Part shown: piece by piece, positions 7,713-16,895 of the stretch | Layout of the letters: each line of letters begins with the position of its first letter | How positions within the stretch are numbered: the first letter of the stretch is position 1 | NCBI RefSeq assembly: GCF_900182645.1 | Contig: NZ_FXTA01000002.1 | Location: 806,001-870,000 of the forward strand | DNA: 64,000 nucleotides | Reading direction: 5' to 3' | From: Flavobacterium resistens | GTDB lineage: Bacteria > Bacteroidota > Bacteroidia > Flavobacteriales > Flavobacteriaceae | Translations under genes and position numbers: made by a program | The notes under the pieces: model-generated | Told to the model about the DNA's origin: nothing | What the model saw: only the letters and a program-made list of their open reading frames with translations | Databases searched by the model: none

Positions 7713-10700
7713 CTCTACTTCTAATCAGTCTAGATTTTCTAGACTAAACCTTTTTATTGCATTTTTATTCCTGATTAGTTTCAGTGCTTCGGCTCAGTTT
7801 TATACAAAACATTATATAGCGCCAGCACCTTGGCAGTATTTTAGCAAGGCAAACGAAATTGTAATTTCTACCAATTCGCTTACCGAAGTAACTATAACTT
7901 TAACCAAAAGTGACGGTACTTTTGAAGCTACTTTGAAAGCAACAAAAGGAGCTCCGGCAGTTTATAGGTTTAAACTTAATGCAACTACTCTTCCGATGAA
8001 TCCTTTAAATACCGTTCTAAATGGTGTTGGTCTAATTATTACAAGTACTGGTCCTACAGCTGTGAACTTAAGGAATGTTGCCTCAGATGATTATATAAGA
8101 GGAGAAAATGCCGATGCCTATATTAAAGGAAATGCAGCATTAACTAGTTTTGGTGATGCAGGTTTAGGTATTCGTTTTAGAGTAGGTTATTATAGAGATG
8201 GTTCCTTAGGGAATTTTGGAGGTTTGGGTGATCAACGTCCTATTTACAGTGTTATGGCTACGGTAGACAACACGACTGTGAAAATAGATAATACTATCAC
8301 AGCGACTTTAAATGCTGGACAAAGTTATTTGTTTAAGGCACCAATAGGAACTCTCGTAGAAACTTCAAATCCTGCTGTAATGAACACAGCTGCTGGAATA
8401 GATACGCCAGATGGATGTGGAGATGGAGCATACAACCAAATACCTCCCGAAGCAGTTTTAGGAACTGAATATTTTCTTGTAAGAGGAACAGGGAATGATA
8501 CAGCAGAGCAAACTACAGTTGTTGCTACAAAAGATGATACAAATTTAACAATAAATGGATATTCAACTACAGGAGCATTAGTATCTACTATTAATGTAAA
8601 TTTACCACAAGCAGGTAAGTTTTATACTTTTAAAAATGGTGTTCCTAATAATGGTAATTCTGTTACAAGTTTCACATCATCACGTGTGTTTGCAGATAAA
8701 AGAGTTGCAGTTTATTCAGGTACAGCACAATCTTGCGAGGTTGATATTTCAACAATTGCACCAGTCTCTGAATGTGGGGGGTCTAATTTTATAGAAACTG
8801 CAAAATTTAAAAATTACCAGGAGGGAACACTAGATTACTTTGGGTATATTCTTTTAAGAAGCGCTACAGAAATTGTAACTGTCAATGGTAATAATATTGC
8901 AAACATATCTGGTATTGGTGCTCGTTACCAAATAGGTACAACAGGATGGTATTTGATTAATTTTAATAGTGTACAAATAGGAAGTCCAGATGTTCTTTCT
9001 ATTGCCAGTAATGCCAAGCTGACTGTTTCGATCGTGCAGCAGGCAGGAGGATTTTCTATGGCAGGGTTTTTCTCTAATTTTGCCGCTCAGCCTGATGAAC
9101 CAACTTTAACTTATATTTCAGGTGGTGGATGTACTAACAATACGGCAGAACTTACAACTCCACCAAATTTTGCTCCATACCAATGGTATTATAATGGAAC
9201 GGCTATCAGTGGTGCTAATTCATCAACTTATACAGCTACTAAAACGGGGAATTATTCTGTATCATCAACTTTGGCATGTGGAGCTCAAACACAATCAAAG
9301 CCAGTTACGGTTACTTTATGTACCGACTTAGGAATTACAAAGACAGTTGATAATGCAACGCCATGTATAGGGTCAAATGTAGAATTTACTGTCAAAGTGA
9401 CTAATTTAGGAGGGAATAATGTTTCTGGAGTTTCAGTAAACGATTTGCTTCCTTCAGGATATACATATGTAAGTTCAACATCTTCAATTGGTATTTATGA
9501 TTCTTCAATAGGAACTTGGAGTATTGGTGATGTTGATGCTCAGACATCGGTTACATTAAAAATTACGGCAACTGTAAAAGCAACTGGTAATTATACAAAT
9601 ACGGCGTCATTACCCGCTTCAATAGATATAAATACAGCAAATAATTCGGCTAGTGCAGCTGTTAATCCAAAATTGTCAAATCTTGTTATAACAAATCCTG
9701 TGGCTGTCTGTTCACCTTTGACAGTAGATTTAACAGCTTCGGCTATTACAGCAGGCAGTAGCTCTAATTTGACTCTCTCATATTGGACGAATTCAACAGC
9801 GACTACATCTTATTCAACACCAACTGCTGCAGTTGCGGGAACTTATTATATAAAAGCAGTTTCGTCTGATGGATGTGTGTTCGTAAAACCTGTTGTAGTA
9901 ACAGTGAATGCATTGCCAACTACACCAACAATTAATGTTAACTCAGGACAGGCTTCTTGTGGTACCTCTGGAGGTGTAGTTTTGAGATCGACTAGTTCTG
10001 CAAATACACTCGGGGGTAGTGGTAGTAGTTATTTATGGTCAACAGGAGAAAACACTAGAAGTATCACAATTACTACCGATGGAGTTTATTCTCTTAAAAT
10101 AATTAATAGCTCTGGTTGTGTAAGTAATAGCTCAGCGTCGATAACTGTAACACTTACTCCAGCGACACCAACAGCTTCTAATCAAACATTTTGTTCTTCT
10201 GAGAATAAAAAAGTTGGTGATTTAGTGGCTACTGGAAGTAATATAAAATGGTACAGTGCAAATAGCGGAGGTACGGCTCTTTCGACTAATCAAAATTTAC
10301 CAACTACAGCAGGCACTTATAATTATTATGCAAGTCAAACATCAGCAAATAATTGTGAAAGTACGAGAACTGCAATAGTAGTAACTATAAATAATACATC
10401 ATCAGCGCCAATTGCGTCAGCCCAAACATTTTGTGCTGCTGATAATAAAAAAATAAGTGATTTATCACCATCAGGACCAACAATTAAATGGTATGATACA
10501 AATAGTTCGTCATCAGCTTTAGCGGGAACTACAGTTCTGACCTCAAAAACATATTATGTAAGCCAAACTGCAAACAGTTGTGGAGAAAGCGCAAGAACTG
10601 CAGTAGTAGTTACAATAAATAATGTACCAGGGGCACCAACGGCTTTATCTCAGACTTTTTGTGTTAATGATGAAAAAACAGTTAATGACTTAGCAGTTAC

Positions 10701-13700
10701 ATTAAATGCAGGCTCTACTAAAAAATGGTATAATGCGTCAACAGCCGGTACAGCATATAGCGGAACTGAATTATTGACAACAAGAACTTATTATGTAAGC
10801 CAGACAAATGCTTGTGGAGAGAGTACAAGAACTCCAGTAGTGGTAACAGTAAACACCACTTCTGCACCAACTGCTTCAGCTCAGACATTTTGTGCGATTG
10901 ATAGTAAAACAGTTAATGATTTGGCGGTTACTTTAGCCTCAGGTGCGAGTAAAAAATGGTATAATGCCAGTGTGGGTGGAACAGCATATGTTGGAAACGA
11001 GGTATTATTTTCAGGAACTTATTATGTTAGTCAAATTTTAAATAGCTGCGAAAGTACAAGAACAGCAGTAGCTGTTACGGTAAACAATACAGCAGCTCCA
11101 ATAGCTAGTTCTCAAACATTTTGTGTTATTGATAATAAAACAGTTAATGATCTGGCGGTTACTTTAATCTCAGGTGCAACAAAAAAATGGTATAGTGCAA
11201 GTTCAGGTGGGACACTTTATAACGGAACGGAAACTTTAGCATCAGCAAATTATTATGTAAGTCAGACGCTTAATAATTGTGAAAGTAGCAGAATCTTAGT
11301 TGCAGTCACGGTAAATCCTACGCCAGCAACACCGAGTATTTCTGCCGGAGGTTCAACAACATTCTGTACAGGTGGAAATGTTGTTCTGACTTCAAGTAGC
11401 GGAATAGGTTACTTATGGTCAAACGGAGCAACAACTCAATCTATTACAGCTTCAAATTCAGGAAACTATAGTGTTCAGGTTTCAAATGCTTCTGGTTGCT
11501 ATAGTGCTTCTTCTACTCCTGTGACGGTAACTGTAAATACTATTCCTTCAGCTCCGACTGTAAGTGTTGCGGACAACTGCAACGGCACATCGACATTATC
11601 GACAACTGCAACCGGAACTTTATTGTGGAGCACAGGAGAGACGACTTCATCCATCACGGTTTCAATACCAGGAAATTATAGCGTTACCCAAACAGTAAAC
11701 GGCTGCACAAGCGCTTCAGGATCCGGAACGGCTGCGCCTAAAACGGCTCCATCGGCTCCGACTGTAAGTGTTGCGGACAACTGCAACGGCACATCGACAT
11801 TATCGACAACTGCAACCGGAACTTTATTGTGGAGCACAGGAGAGACGACTTCATCCATCACGGTTTCAATACCAGGAAATTATAGCGTTACCCAAACAGT
11901 AAACGGCTGCACAAGCGCTTCAGGATCCGGAACGGCTGCGCCTAAAACGGCTCCATCGGCTCCGACTGTAAGTGTTGCGGACAACTGCAACGGCACATCG
12001 ACATTATCGACAACTGCAACTGGAACTTTATTGTGGAGCACAGGAGAGACGACTTCATCCATCACGGTTTCAATACCAGGAAATTATAGCGTTACCCAAA
12101 CAGTAAACGGCTGCACAAGCGCTTCAGGATCTGGAACGGCTGCGCCTAAAACGGCTCCATCGGCTCCGACGGCCTCATCTCAAACATTTTGCGCAGTTGA
12201 TGCCAAAATAGTTAATGATCTAGTTGCTGTGGGAAGTAATTTAAAGTGGTACAATGCCTCTACGGGAGGATCATTATATTTAGGAACAGAAACTCTTACT
12301 GATGGAATTTATTATGTAAGTCAAACTACAAATGACTGTGAAAGTAATAGAACAGCAGTAACTGTTACTATAACTTCGAAACCAGCCAAAGTAATCACGA
12401 CAGCTACAATATGTTCTGGTGATATTTATAAATGGTCAGTAAATTCAGTTGATTATACAGTTTCGGGTACTTACCCGATAGTTAACAACGGTTGTACAGC
12501 AGATCAGGAATTACACTTGACAGTAATCAATGTTGCAAGTCCAATAGTTGGATTAATAACGCAGCCAACATGCTTATCTTCAACTGCTAGTGTTGAATTA
12601 AGTGGTTTGCCAACGGGATCGTGGACTATTAATCCTGGAAATATAACTGGAAATACTGCAGCAACAACAATTACTGGTTTAATTGGTGGTAATGTTTATA
12701 ATTATACGGTTACAGACTCTTTAGGATGCCAATCGGTACCTTCTGCAAACGTAGCGGTTTCAAATTATATTTGTGCAGAAGATGATACACCATCAATAAT
12801 TAATGGTGCGGCAGGTGGAACTATTTCAACTGTCTTTGTAAACGACAAAATAAATGGAGCTTCATTTTTATCGACCGATGTTACTGTTTCAACTAGTCCA
12901 CTTCCAACTGGAATAGTTTTTAATTCAAATGGAACAATAACAGTTGCTCCAAACACTTTTGCGGGAACATATTCAATTACTTACACTATTTGTATGTCTG
13001 CAAATGCAAGTGTTTGTGATTCTGCAACGGTAGATATAGTAGTTGAAAGACCTGTGATCGATGCTGTGACAGAAACCACAACAGCGATCAACAGCAACAA
13101 CGGAGGCACGACAATCTCGCTTACTGCCAATGACACGCTGAATGGGACACCGGTAACAGTGGGCACAGGAGCAGGCCAGGTAACCTTCACATTGGTAAGC
13201 ACGCTTCCAACAGGACTTACGCTTAACGCTGACAAAACGATAACAGTAGCTCCGGGCACAGCTTCAGGAAACTATGAAGTGGAATACACGATCTGTGACA
13301 ACGACCATGCGCTTAACTGCGATACGGTTAAGAGTTATATCCAGGTGACGGGCGATGTACTTGTTGCCAATACGGACAATCCGACCGCAGTGACACAGTC
13401 GGCAACAGCCCAGACGATCATCACGGTTGTGGACAACGATACCAGAAACGGACAGCCATTGACGGCATCGGAAGTAAAAATAACGACGACAGTTGCGGAC
13501 CCTTCAGGCTATCTGACCCTTGATCCGACGACTGGAGTTGCAACCCTTGGTGCTAATGCACCGGCGGGAGCCTACAGCTTGACGTATTCGATCTGCGACA
13601 AGGCCAATGCATCGAACTGCTCGACTGCGAGTGTAAACCTGACAGTAACAGCTCCGGTTGTGATTCCTGTAATCGACGCTGTGACAGAAACCACCACAGC

Positions 13701-15918
13701 GATCAACAGCAACAACGGAGGCACGACGATCTCACTTACCGCCAATGATACATTGAACGGAACACCGGTAACGGTTGGGACAGGAGCAGGAAAAGTAACG
13801 TTCACATTGGTAAGCACGCTTCCTGCAGGCTTAACAATCAACGCAGACAAAACCATCACAGTGGCTTCGGGTACCGCTTCAGGAAACTACGAAGTGGAAT
13901 ACACGATCTGTGACAACGACCATGCGCTTAACTGCGATACGGTTAAGAGTTATATCCAGGTGACGGGAGACTTATTAGTATTGAAAGATGATTTAGTAGG
14001 TCCAATTGCAGGAGTTAATCATCCGATGACAGTTGTAAATGTTTTAGGGAATGATACTAAAAATGGATTGCCAATTACGTCTTCTGATGTAAACCTTTCA
14101 GTAACAATTGCTGATCCAGCTGGATATTTAACATTGAATCCTGATGGAACAATCATATTAAAAGAAAATGCACCAGCAGGAACTTATGGACTAACTTATC
14201 AGGTTTGTGAATTGAACACAACAAATTGCAAAACAGCCGATGTTAAAGTAACAGTTGTTCTTCCAACAATGACTGTAACTACGAATAGTTATTGCTCTAA
14301 TAATGTTCCGTACGTATCATACAATGTAACACCAGATAATTTTACAACCAATAATTTATTGACTGTAAAATGGATAGACAGTGATAATAATGTTGTAGCA
14401 ACACAAACTAATTTGCCATTGAGCGGAAGCATTTTATGGCCGGGAGCAATTGTAGACAGTAACGGAATTGGGGTTGACTGGCCAGGATGGTTATTTGCAA
14501 ATGGACAATGGACAGAAGGTGCTGATGGATTTGAAAAAACAAGAACTGGTGTTACAATGGAGTTTTCATTAAATCCTACTGTAAGTACGATAGTGAGTTA
14601 TCCGCCAGCAACACCTCAATGTAATGCAAGACCAACATTTGAAATTAAAGCAAACAACGACGCTGCTGGACCAATTGATGCAAAAAAAGGTATCAGCACA
14701 GCATTGAATATATTTAGTAATGACCGTTTAAATGGAACAGCAGTAAACCAAACAGCAGTTGTATTAACTACAGTTATTCCAAATTCTAATTTGATTTTAA
14801 ATGCGGATGGTTCTGTTGATGTTAAAACGGGAACACCATCAGGAACTTATCAATTGACTTATCAAATTTGTGAAGCTTCAAATTCATCAAATTGCAGTCA
14901 GGCGGTTGTAAATGTTACCGTTGTCAACTCAGAAGATCCAGCACCTGCACCACAGATTATTACAAAAGACGATCTGCAGGTAAATGTTGATGGAATTAAC
15001 GGACAGCTTGAATTTATTAATGTTTTAGACAATGATTTAGTGAATGGCTTGCCAATTGATCCGGCAAATGTTGTGATATCTAATACGCCAAAAAGTCCAT
15101 ATTTTGAATTTAATGCAGACGGAACCGTAAATGTGAAACCAAACACACCAGGTGGAAGTTATAGTTTAGTTTATCAAGTATGTGAAAAAGCAAATTCTTC
15201 TAATTGCAGCTCATCAACATTGAATGTTTTTGTTGAAGTGCCAAACATTGCGATTATTAAAACAGCTGTATTCAATGATGAAAACGGAAATGGATTTGCA
15301 AATGCAGGTGAAACAATCACTTATAAATTTAAAGTAACTAACACAGGAAATGTTCCATTGACAAATGTTAGCGTTTCAGATCCTCTGCCAGGTGTAGTTG
15401 TTTCTGGACAAACAATTAATCTTGGAGTTGGCGAATCAAATGACAATAATTTCACAGCGAAATATAAAATTACGCAAAGTGATATTATTTCAGGTACAGT
15501 AAGTAATCAGGCAACAGCTTTTGGAAAAAGTGCAAGAGGAGTTGAAGTTGAGGATAAATCTGATGATGAAAGCAATTCAGGAGATCGTCCTACGGTATTG
15601 AGCTTAGATGGTTGTAAAATAAAAGTACTGAATGCTTTTTCTCCAAATGGAGATTCAAAAAATGCAAGATTCTATATTCAAGGAATAGAGTGTTATCCTG
15701 ATAATACAGTTGAAATTTATAATCGATGGGGAGTTTTAGTATTTGATATTGATCATTACAATAATGAAGACCGAGTTTTTGTGGGAGTTTCAGCAGGACG
15801 CGCGACGATCAAAGAATCAGATGGATTGCCAGTAGGAACCTATTTCTATATTTTGAAATATAAAGATAGCGATTCAAATCAGCACGAACAGTCAGGTTAC
15901 TTGTATCTAAATAAATAA
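7705..15918 (+). CDS. Giant multidomain adhesin with T9SS type B C-terminal signal (SprB-like)
   Basis: A cell-surface protein of about 2737 residues. I chose the ATG at 7705; a TTG two codons upstream (7699) is also in frame. A signal peptide ends near ASAQF. The N-terminal region to about 9090 resembles IgGFc-binding-type N-terminal domains. Then come an Ig-like unit, a DUF11-type domain (about 9325-9670), further Ig-like units, and six copies of a roughly 75-residue repeat with the signature QTFC...W (starting near 10165, 10408, 10630, 10864, 11092, 12163). Three near-identical 68-residue repeats occupy 11551-12162. Seven cadherin-like NDxxNG repeats of about 100 residues lie between 12775 and 15240, then a second DUF11-like domain. 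The end (15601-15915), with VLNAFSPNGD and IYNRWG motifs, is the gliding-motility-type CTD that directs type IX secretion. It is followed by PorP/SprF and OmpA-family genes. The ligand is unknown. Confidence 0.9.
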   Translation: MRNSTSNQSRFSRLNLFIAFLFLISFSASAQFYTKHYIAPAPWQYFSKANEIVISTNSLTEVTITLTKSDGTFEATLKATKGAPAVYRFKLNATTLPMNPLNTVLNGVGLIITSTGPTAVNLRNVASDDYIRGENADAYIKGNAALTSFGDAGLGIRFRVGYYRDGSLGNFGGLGDQRPIYSVMATVDNTTVKIDNTITATLNAGQSYLFKAPIGTLVETSNPAVMNTAAGIDTPDGCGDGAYNQIPPEAVLGTEYFLVRGTGNDTAEQTTVVATKDDTNLTINGYSTTGALVSTINVNLPQAGKFYTFKNGVPNNGNSVTSFTSSRVFADKRVAVYSGTAQSCEVDISTIAPVSECGGSNFIETAKFKNYQEGTLDYFGYILLRSATEIVTVNGNNIANISGIGARYQIGTTGWYLINFNSVQIGSPDVLSIASNAKLTVSIVQQAGGFSMAGFFSNFAAQPDEPTLTYISGGGCTNNTAELTTPPNFAPYQWYYNGTAISGANSSTYTATKTGNYSVSSTLACGAQTQSKPVTVTLCTDLGITKTVDNATPCIGSNVEFTVKVTNLGGNNVSGVSVNDLLPSGYTYVSSTSSIGIYDSSIGTWSIGDVDAQTSVTLKITATVKATGNYTNTASLPASIDINTANNSASAAVNPKLSNLVITNPVAVCSPLTVDLTASAITAGSSSNLTLSYWTNSTATTSYSTPTAAVAGTYYIKAVSSDGCVFVKPVVVTVNALPTTPTINVNSGQASCGTSGGVVLRSTSSANTLGGSGSSYLWSTGENTRSITITTDGVYSLKIINSSGCVSNSSASITVTLTPATPTASNQTFCSSENKKVGDLVATGSNIKWYSANSGGTALSTNQNLPTTAGTYNYYASQTSANNCESTRTAIVVTINNTSSAPIASAQTFCAADNKKISDLSPSGPTIKWYDTNSSSSALAGTTVLTSKTYYVSQTANSCGESARTAVVVTINNVPGAPTALSQTFCVNDEKTVNDLAVTLNAGSTKKWYNASTAGTAYSGTELLTTRTYYVSQTNACGESTRTPVVVTVNTTSAPTASAQTFCAIDSKTVNDLAVTLASGASKKWYNASVGGTAYVGNEVLFSGTYYVSQILNSCESTRTAVAVTVNNTAAPIASSQTFCVIDNKTVNDLAVTLISGATKKWYSASSGGTLYNGTETLASANYYVSQTLNNCESSRILVAVTVNPTPATPSISAGGSTTFCTGGNVVLTSSSGIGYLWSNGATTQSITASNSGNYSVQVSNASGCYSASSTPVTVTVNTIPSAPTVSVADNCNGTSTLSTTATGTLLWSTGETTSSITVSIPGNYSVTQTVNGCTSASGSGTAAPKTAPSAPTVSVADNCNGTSTLSTTATGTLLWSTGETTSSITVSIPGNYSVTQTVNGCTSASGSGTAAPKTAPSAPTVSVADNCNGTSTLSTTATGTLLWSTGETTSSITVSIPGNYSVTQTVNGCTSASGSGTAAPKTAPSAPTASSQTFCAVDAKIVNDLVAVGSNLKWYNASTGGSLYLGTETLTDGIYYVSQTTNDCESNRTAVTVTITSKPAKVITTATICSGDIYKWSVNSVDYTVSGTYPIVNNGCTADQELHLTVINVASPIVGLITQPTCLSSTASVELSGLPTGSWTINPGNITGNTAATTITGLIGGNVYNYTVTDSLGCQSVPSANVAVSNYICAEDDTPSIINGAAGGTISTVFVNDKINGASFLSTDVTVSTSPLPTGIVFNSNGTITVAPNTFAGTYSITYTICMSANASVCDSATVDIVVERPVIDAVTETTTAINSNNGGTTISLTANDTLNGTPVTVGTGAGQVTFTLVSTLPTGLTLNADKTITVAPGTASGNYEVEYTICDNDHALNCDTVKSYIQVTGDVLVANTDNPTAVTQSATAQTIITVVDNDTRNGQPLTASEVKITTTVADPSGYLTLDPTTGVATLGANAPAGAYSLTYSICDKANASNCSTASVNLTVTAPVVIPVIDAVTETTTAINSNNGGTTISLTANDTLNGTPVTVGTGAGKVTFTLVSTLPAGLTINADKTITVASGTASGNYEVEYTICDNDHALNCDTVKSYIQVTGDLLVLKDDLVGPIAGVNHPMTVVNVLGNDTKNGLPITSSDVNLSVTIADPAGYLTLNPDGTIILKENAPAGTYGLTYQVCELNTTNCKTADVKVTVVLPTMTVTTNSYCSNNVPYVSYNVTPDNFTTNNLLTVKWIDSDNNVVATQTNLPLSGSILWPGAIVDSNGIGVDWPGWLFANGQWTEGADGFEKTRTGVTMEFSLNPTVSTIVSYPPATPQCNARPTFEIKANNDAAGPIDAKKGISTALNIFSNDRLNGTAVNQTAVVLTTVIPNSNLILNADGSVDVKTGTPSGTYQLTYQICEASNSSNCSQAVVNVTVVNSEDPAPAPQIITKDDLQVNVDGINGQLEFINVLDNDLVNGLPIDPANVVISNTPKSPYFEFNADGTVNVKPNTPGGSYSLVYQVCEKANSSNCSSSTLNVFVEVPNIAIIKTAVFNDENGNGFANAGETITYKFKVTNTGNVPLTNVSVSDPLPGVVVSGQTINLGVGESNDNNFTAKYKITQSDIISGTVSNQATAFGKSARGVEVEDKSDDESNSGDRPTVLSLDGCKIKVLNAFSPNGDSKNARFYIQGIECYPDNTVEIYNRWGVLVFDIDHYNNEDRVFVGVSAGRATIKESDGLPVGTYFYILKYKDSDSNQHEQSGYLYLNK
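11551..12162 (+). repeat. Three tandem 204-bp repeats in the adhesin gene
   Basis: Copies at 11551-11754, 11755-11958 and 11959-12162 each encode 68 residues starting APTVSVADNCNG. By eye the first two are identical, and the third differs at only a few silent positions (for example ACC to ACT). The repeat is more GC-rich than flanking DNA. Such identity implies recent duplication or ongoing homogenisation, and makes copy number likely to vary between strains. Confidence 0.95.
13057..13353 (+). repeat. Direct repeat copy 1 (about 297 bp) inside the adhesin gene
   Basis: Encodes one cadherin-like unit beginning IDAVTETTTAIN and ending YIQVTGD. It is nearly the same as 13672-13968, 615 bp downstream, with a different unit in between. 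GC content is clearly raised compared with the rest of the gene. Confidence 0.9.
13672..13968 (+). repeat. Direct repeat copy 2 (about 297 bp) inside the adhesin gene
   Basis: Second copy of the unit at 13057-13353, offset by exactly 615 bp (205 codons), so reading frame and domain order are preserved. It differs at scattered positions, for example GQVTF against GKVTF. Its right edge coincides with a return to low-GC codon usage. Confidence 0.9.
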
Positions 15919-15926
15919 AAAATGAT

Positions 15927-15954
15927 AAACGGCTTGATTTAGCCAAGCCGTTTT
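15927..15954 (+). terminator. Hairpin between the adhesin and PorP/SprF genes
   Basis: A 10-bp stem (AAACGGCTTG with CAAGCCGTTT) around a 7-nt loop, followed by only a short T run. It lies in the 49-bp gap before the SprF-like gene. It could be a partial terminator that lowers expression of the downstream genes relative to the adhesin, or an mRNA stabiliser. Confidence 0.65.
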
Positions 15955-15967
15955 AAAAGCTTACTAA

Positions 15968-16882
15968 ATGAAAAAATTAATTTTAATTTTCATGTTTTTT
16001 TCAGTTGTGTGTTCGGCTCAGCAAGATGCGCAGTTCACACAATATATGTACAATACAATCTCGGTGAATCCTGCTTATGCTGGTTCTAGGGGGGTATTGA
16101 ATGTATTTGGATTGTATCGTACACAATGGATCGGGCTTGATGGTGCTCCAGAGACAAGCACATTTTCATTAAACACACCTTTAAGCAATAATAGCAAATT
16201 AGGATTAGGTGTCTCTTTGGTCAACGATAAAATTGGGCCAACGGTTGAAAATACTTTATCGGCTGATTTGTCTTATAGTATTCCTACTTCTGAATCATTT
16301 AAACTTTCTTTTGGAATAAAAGCTACTGCAAATATGTTTAATCTTGATGTCAGTAAACTAAGTTTTGAAAATCAAGGAGATGAACAATTTCAGGATTTAG
16401 ATAATAAATTTTCGCCAAATATTGGAGCAGGAGTTTATTGGCATTCTGATAGAGCATATTTAGGATTCTCTGTTCCAAATTTCATTGAGACAAATCGTTA
16501 TGATGACAACAATACAGCTATTTTCAAAGAAAAAATAAATTATTATTTCATAGCGGGTTATGTATTTAATCTGGACAAATTAGAATATATCCGATTTAAA
16601 CCTGCTTTATTAACTAAAATGGTTCAGGGAGCACCGTTGCAAGTCGATGTTTCGGGGAATTTTATGTTCTATGATAAATTCGTAGTCGGACTTGCTTATC
16701 GCTGGAGTGCATCAGTAAGTGCAATGGCAGGTTTTCAAGTATCAAAAGGTATGTATGTTGGATATGGATACGATCATGAAACTACCAATTTAAGACGATA
16801 CAACTCCGGATCTCATGAGATTTTCCTTCGATTCGAGTTTTTCAATAGTTATAAAAAAATGATATCTCCAAGATTCTTCTAA
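15968..16882 (+). CDS. PorP/SprF family type IX secretion outer-membrane protein
   Basis: A 304-residue protein with a signal peptide ending VCSAQ and the family hallmark at its mature N-terminus, QDAQFTQYMYN followed by NPAYAGSRG. The rest alternates in the manner of an outer-membrane beta-barrel, with aromatic strands ending in FEFFNSY. SprF-type proteins are generally encoded directly after SprB-like adhesins and are needed for surface localisation of that partner. Here it follows the giant CTD-bearing adhesin by 49 bp and precedes a PorE-like OmpA protein by 13 bp. The likely role is attachment or stabilisation of the adhesin at the cell surface. That pairing is inferred from position. 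Confidence 0.93.
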   Translation: MKKLILIFMFFSVVCSAQQDAQFTQYMYNTISVNPAYAGSRGVLNVFGLYRTQWIGLDGAPETSTFSLNTPLSNNSKLGLGVSLVNDKIGPTVENTLSADLSYSIPTSESFKLSFGIKATANMFNLDVSKLSFENQGDEQFQDLDNKFSPNIGAGVYWHSDRAYLGFSVPNFIETNRYDDNNTAIFKEKINYYFIAGYVFNLDKLEYIRFKPALLTKMVQGAPLQVDVSGNFMFYDKFVVGLAYRWSASVSAMAGFQVSKGMYVGYGYDHETTNLRRYNSGSHEIFLRFEFFNSYKKMISPRFF

Positions 16883-16895
16883 TTCGATACCTGTC

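Noticed and set aside
11676..12065. Two identical antisense ORFs of 61 codons
   Set aside because: They are mirror products of the tandem repeat on the other strand and have no own promoter or conserved features.
11551..12162. Regular 204-bp repeats looking at first like a CRISPR-like array
   Set aside because: The units are contiguous with no spacers, are far longer than CRISPR repeats, and are in frame within the adhesin.
12765..13859. Antisense ORFs of 63-95 codons in the adhesin
   Set aside because: They arise from the biased codon use of the repeat-rich and GC-rich segments. They encode hydrophobic nonsense with no start context.
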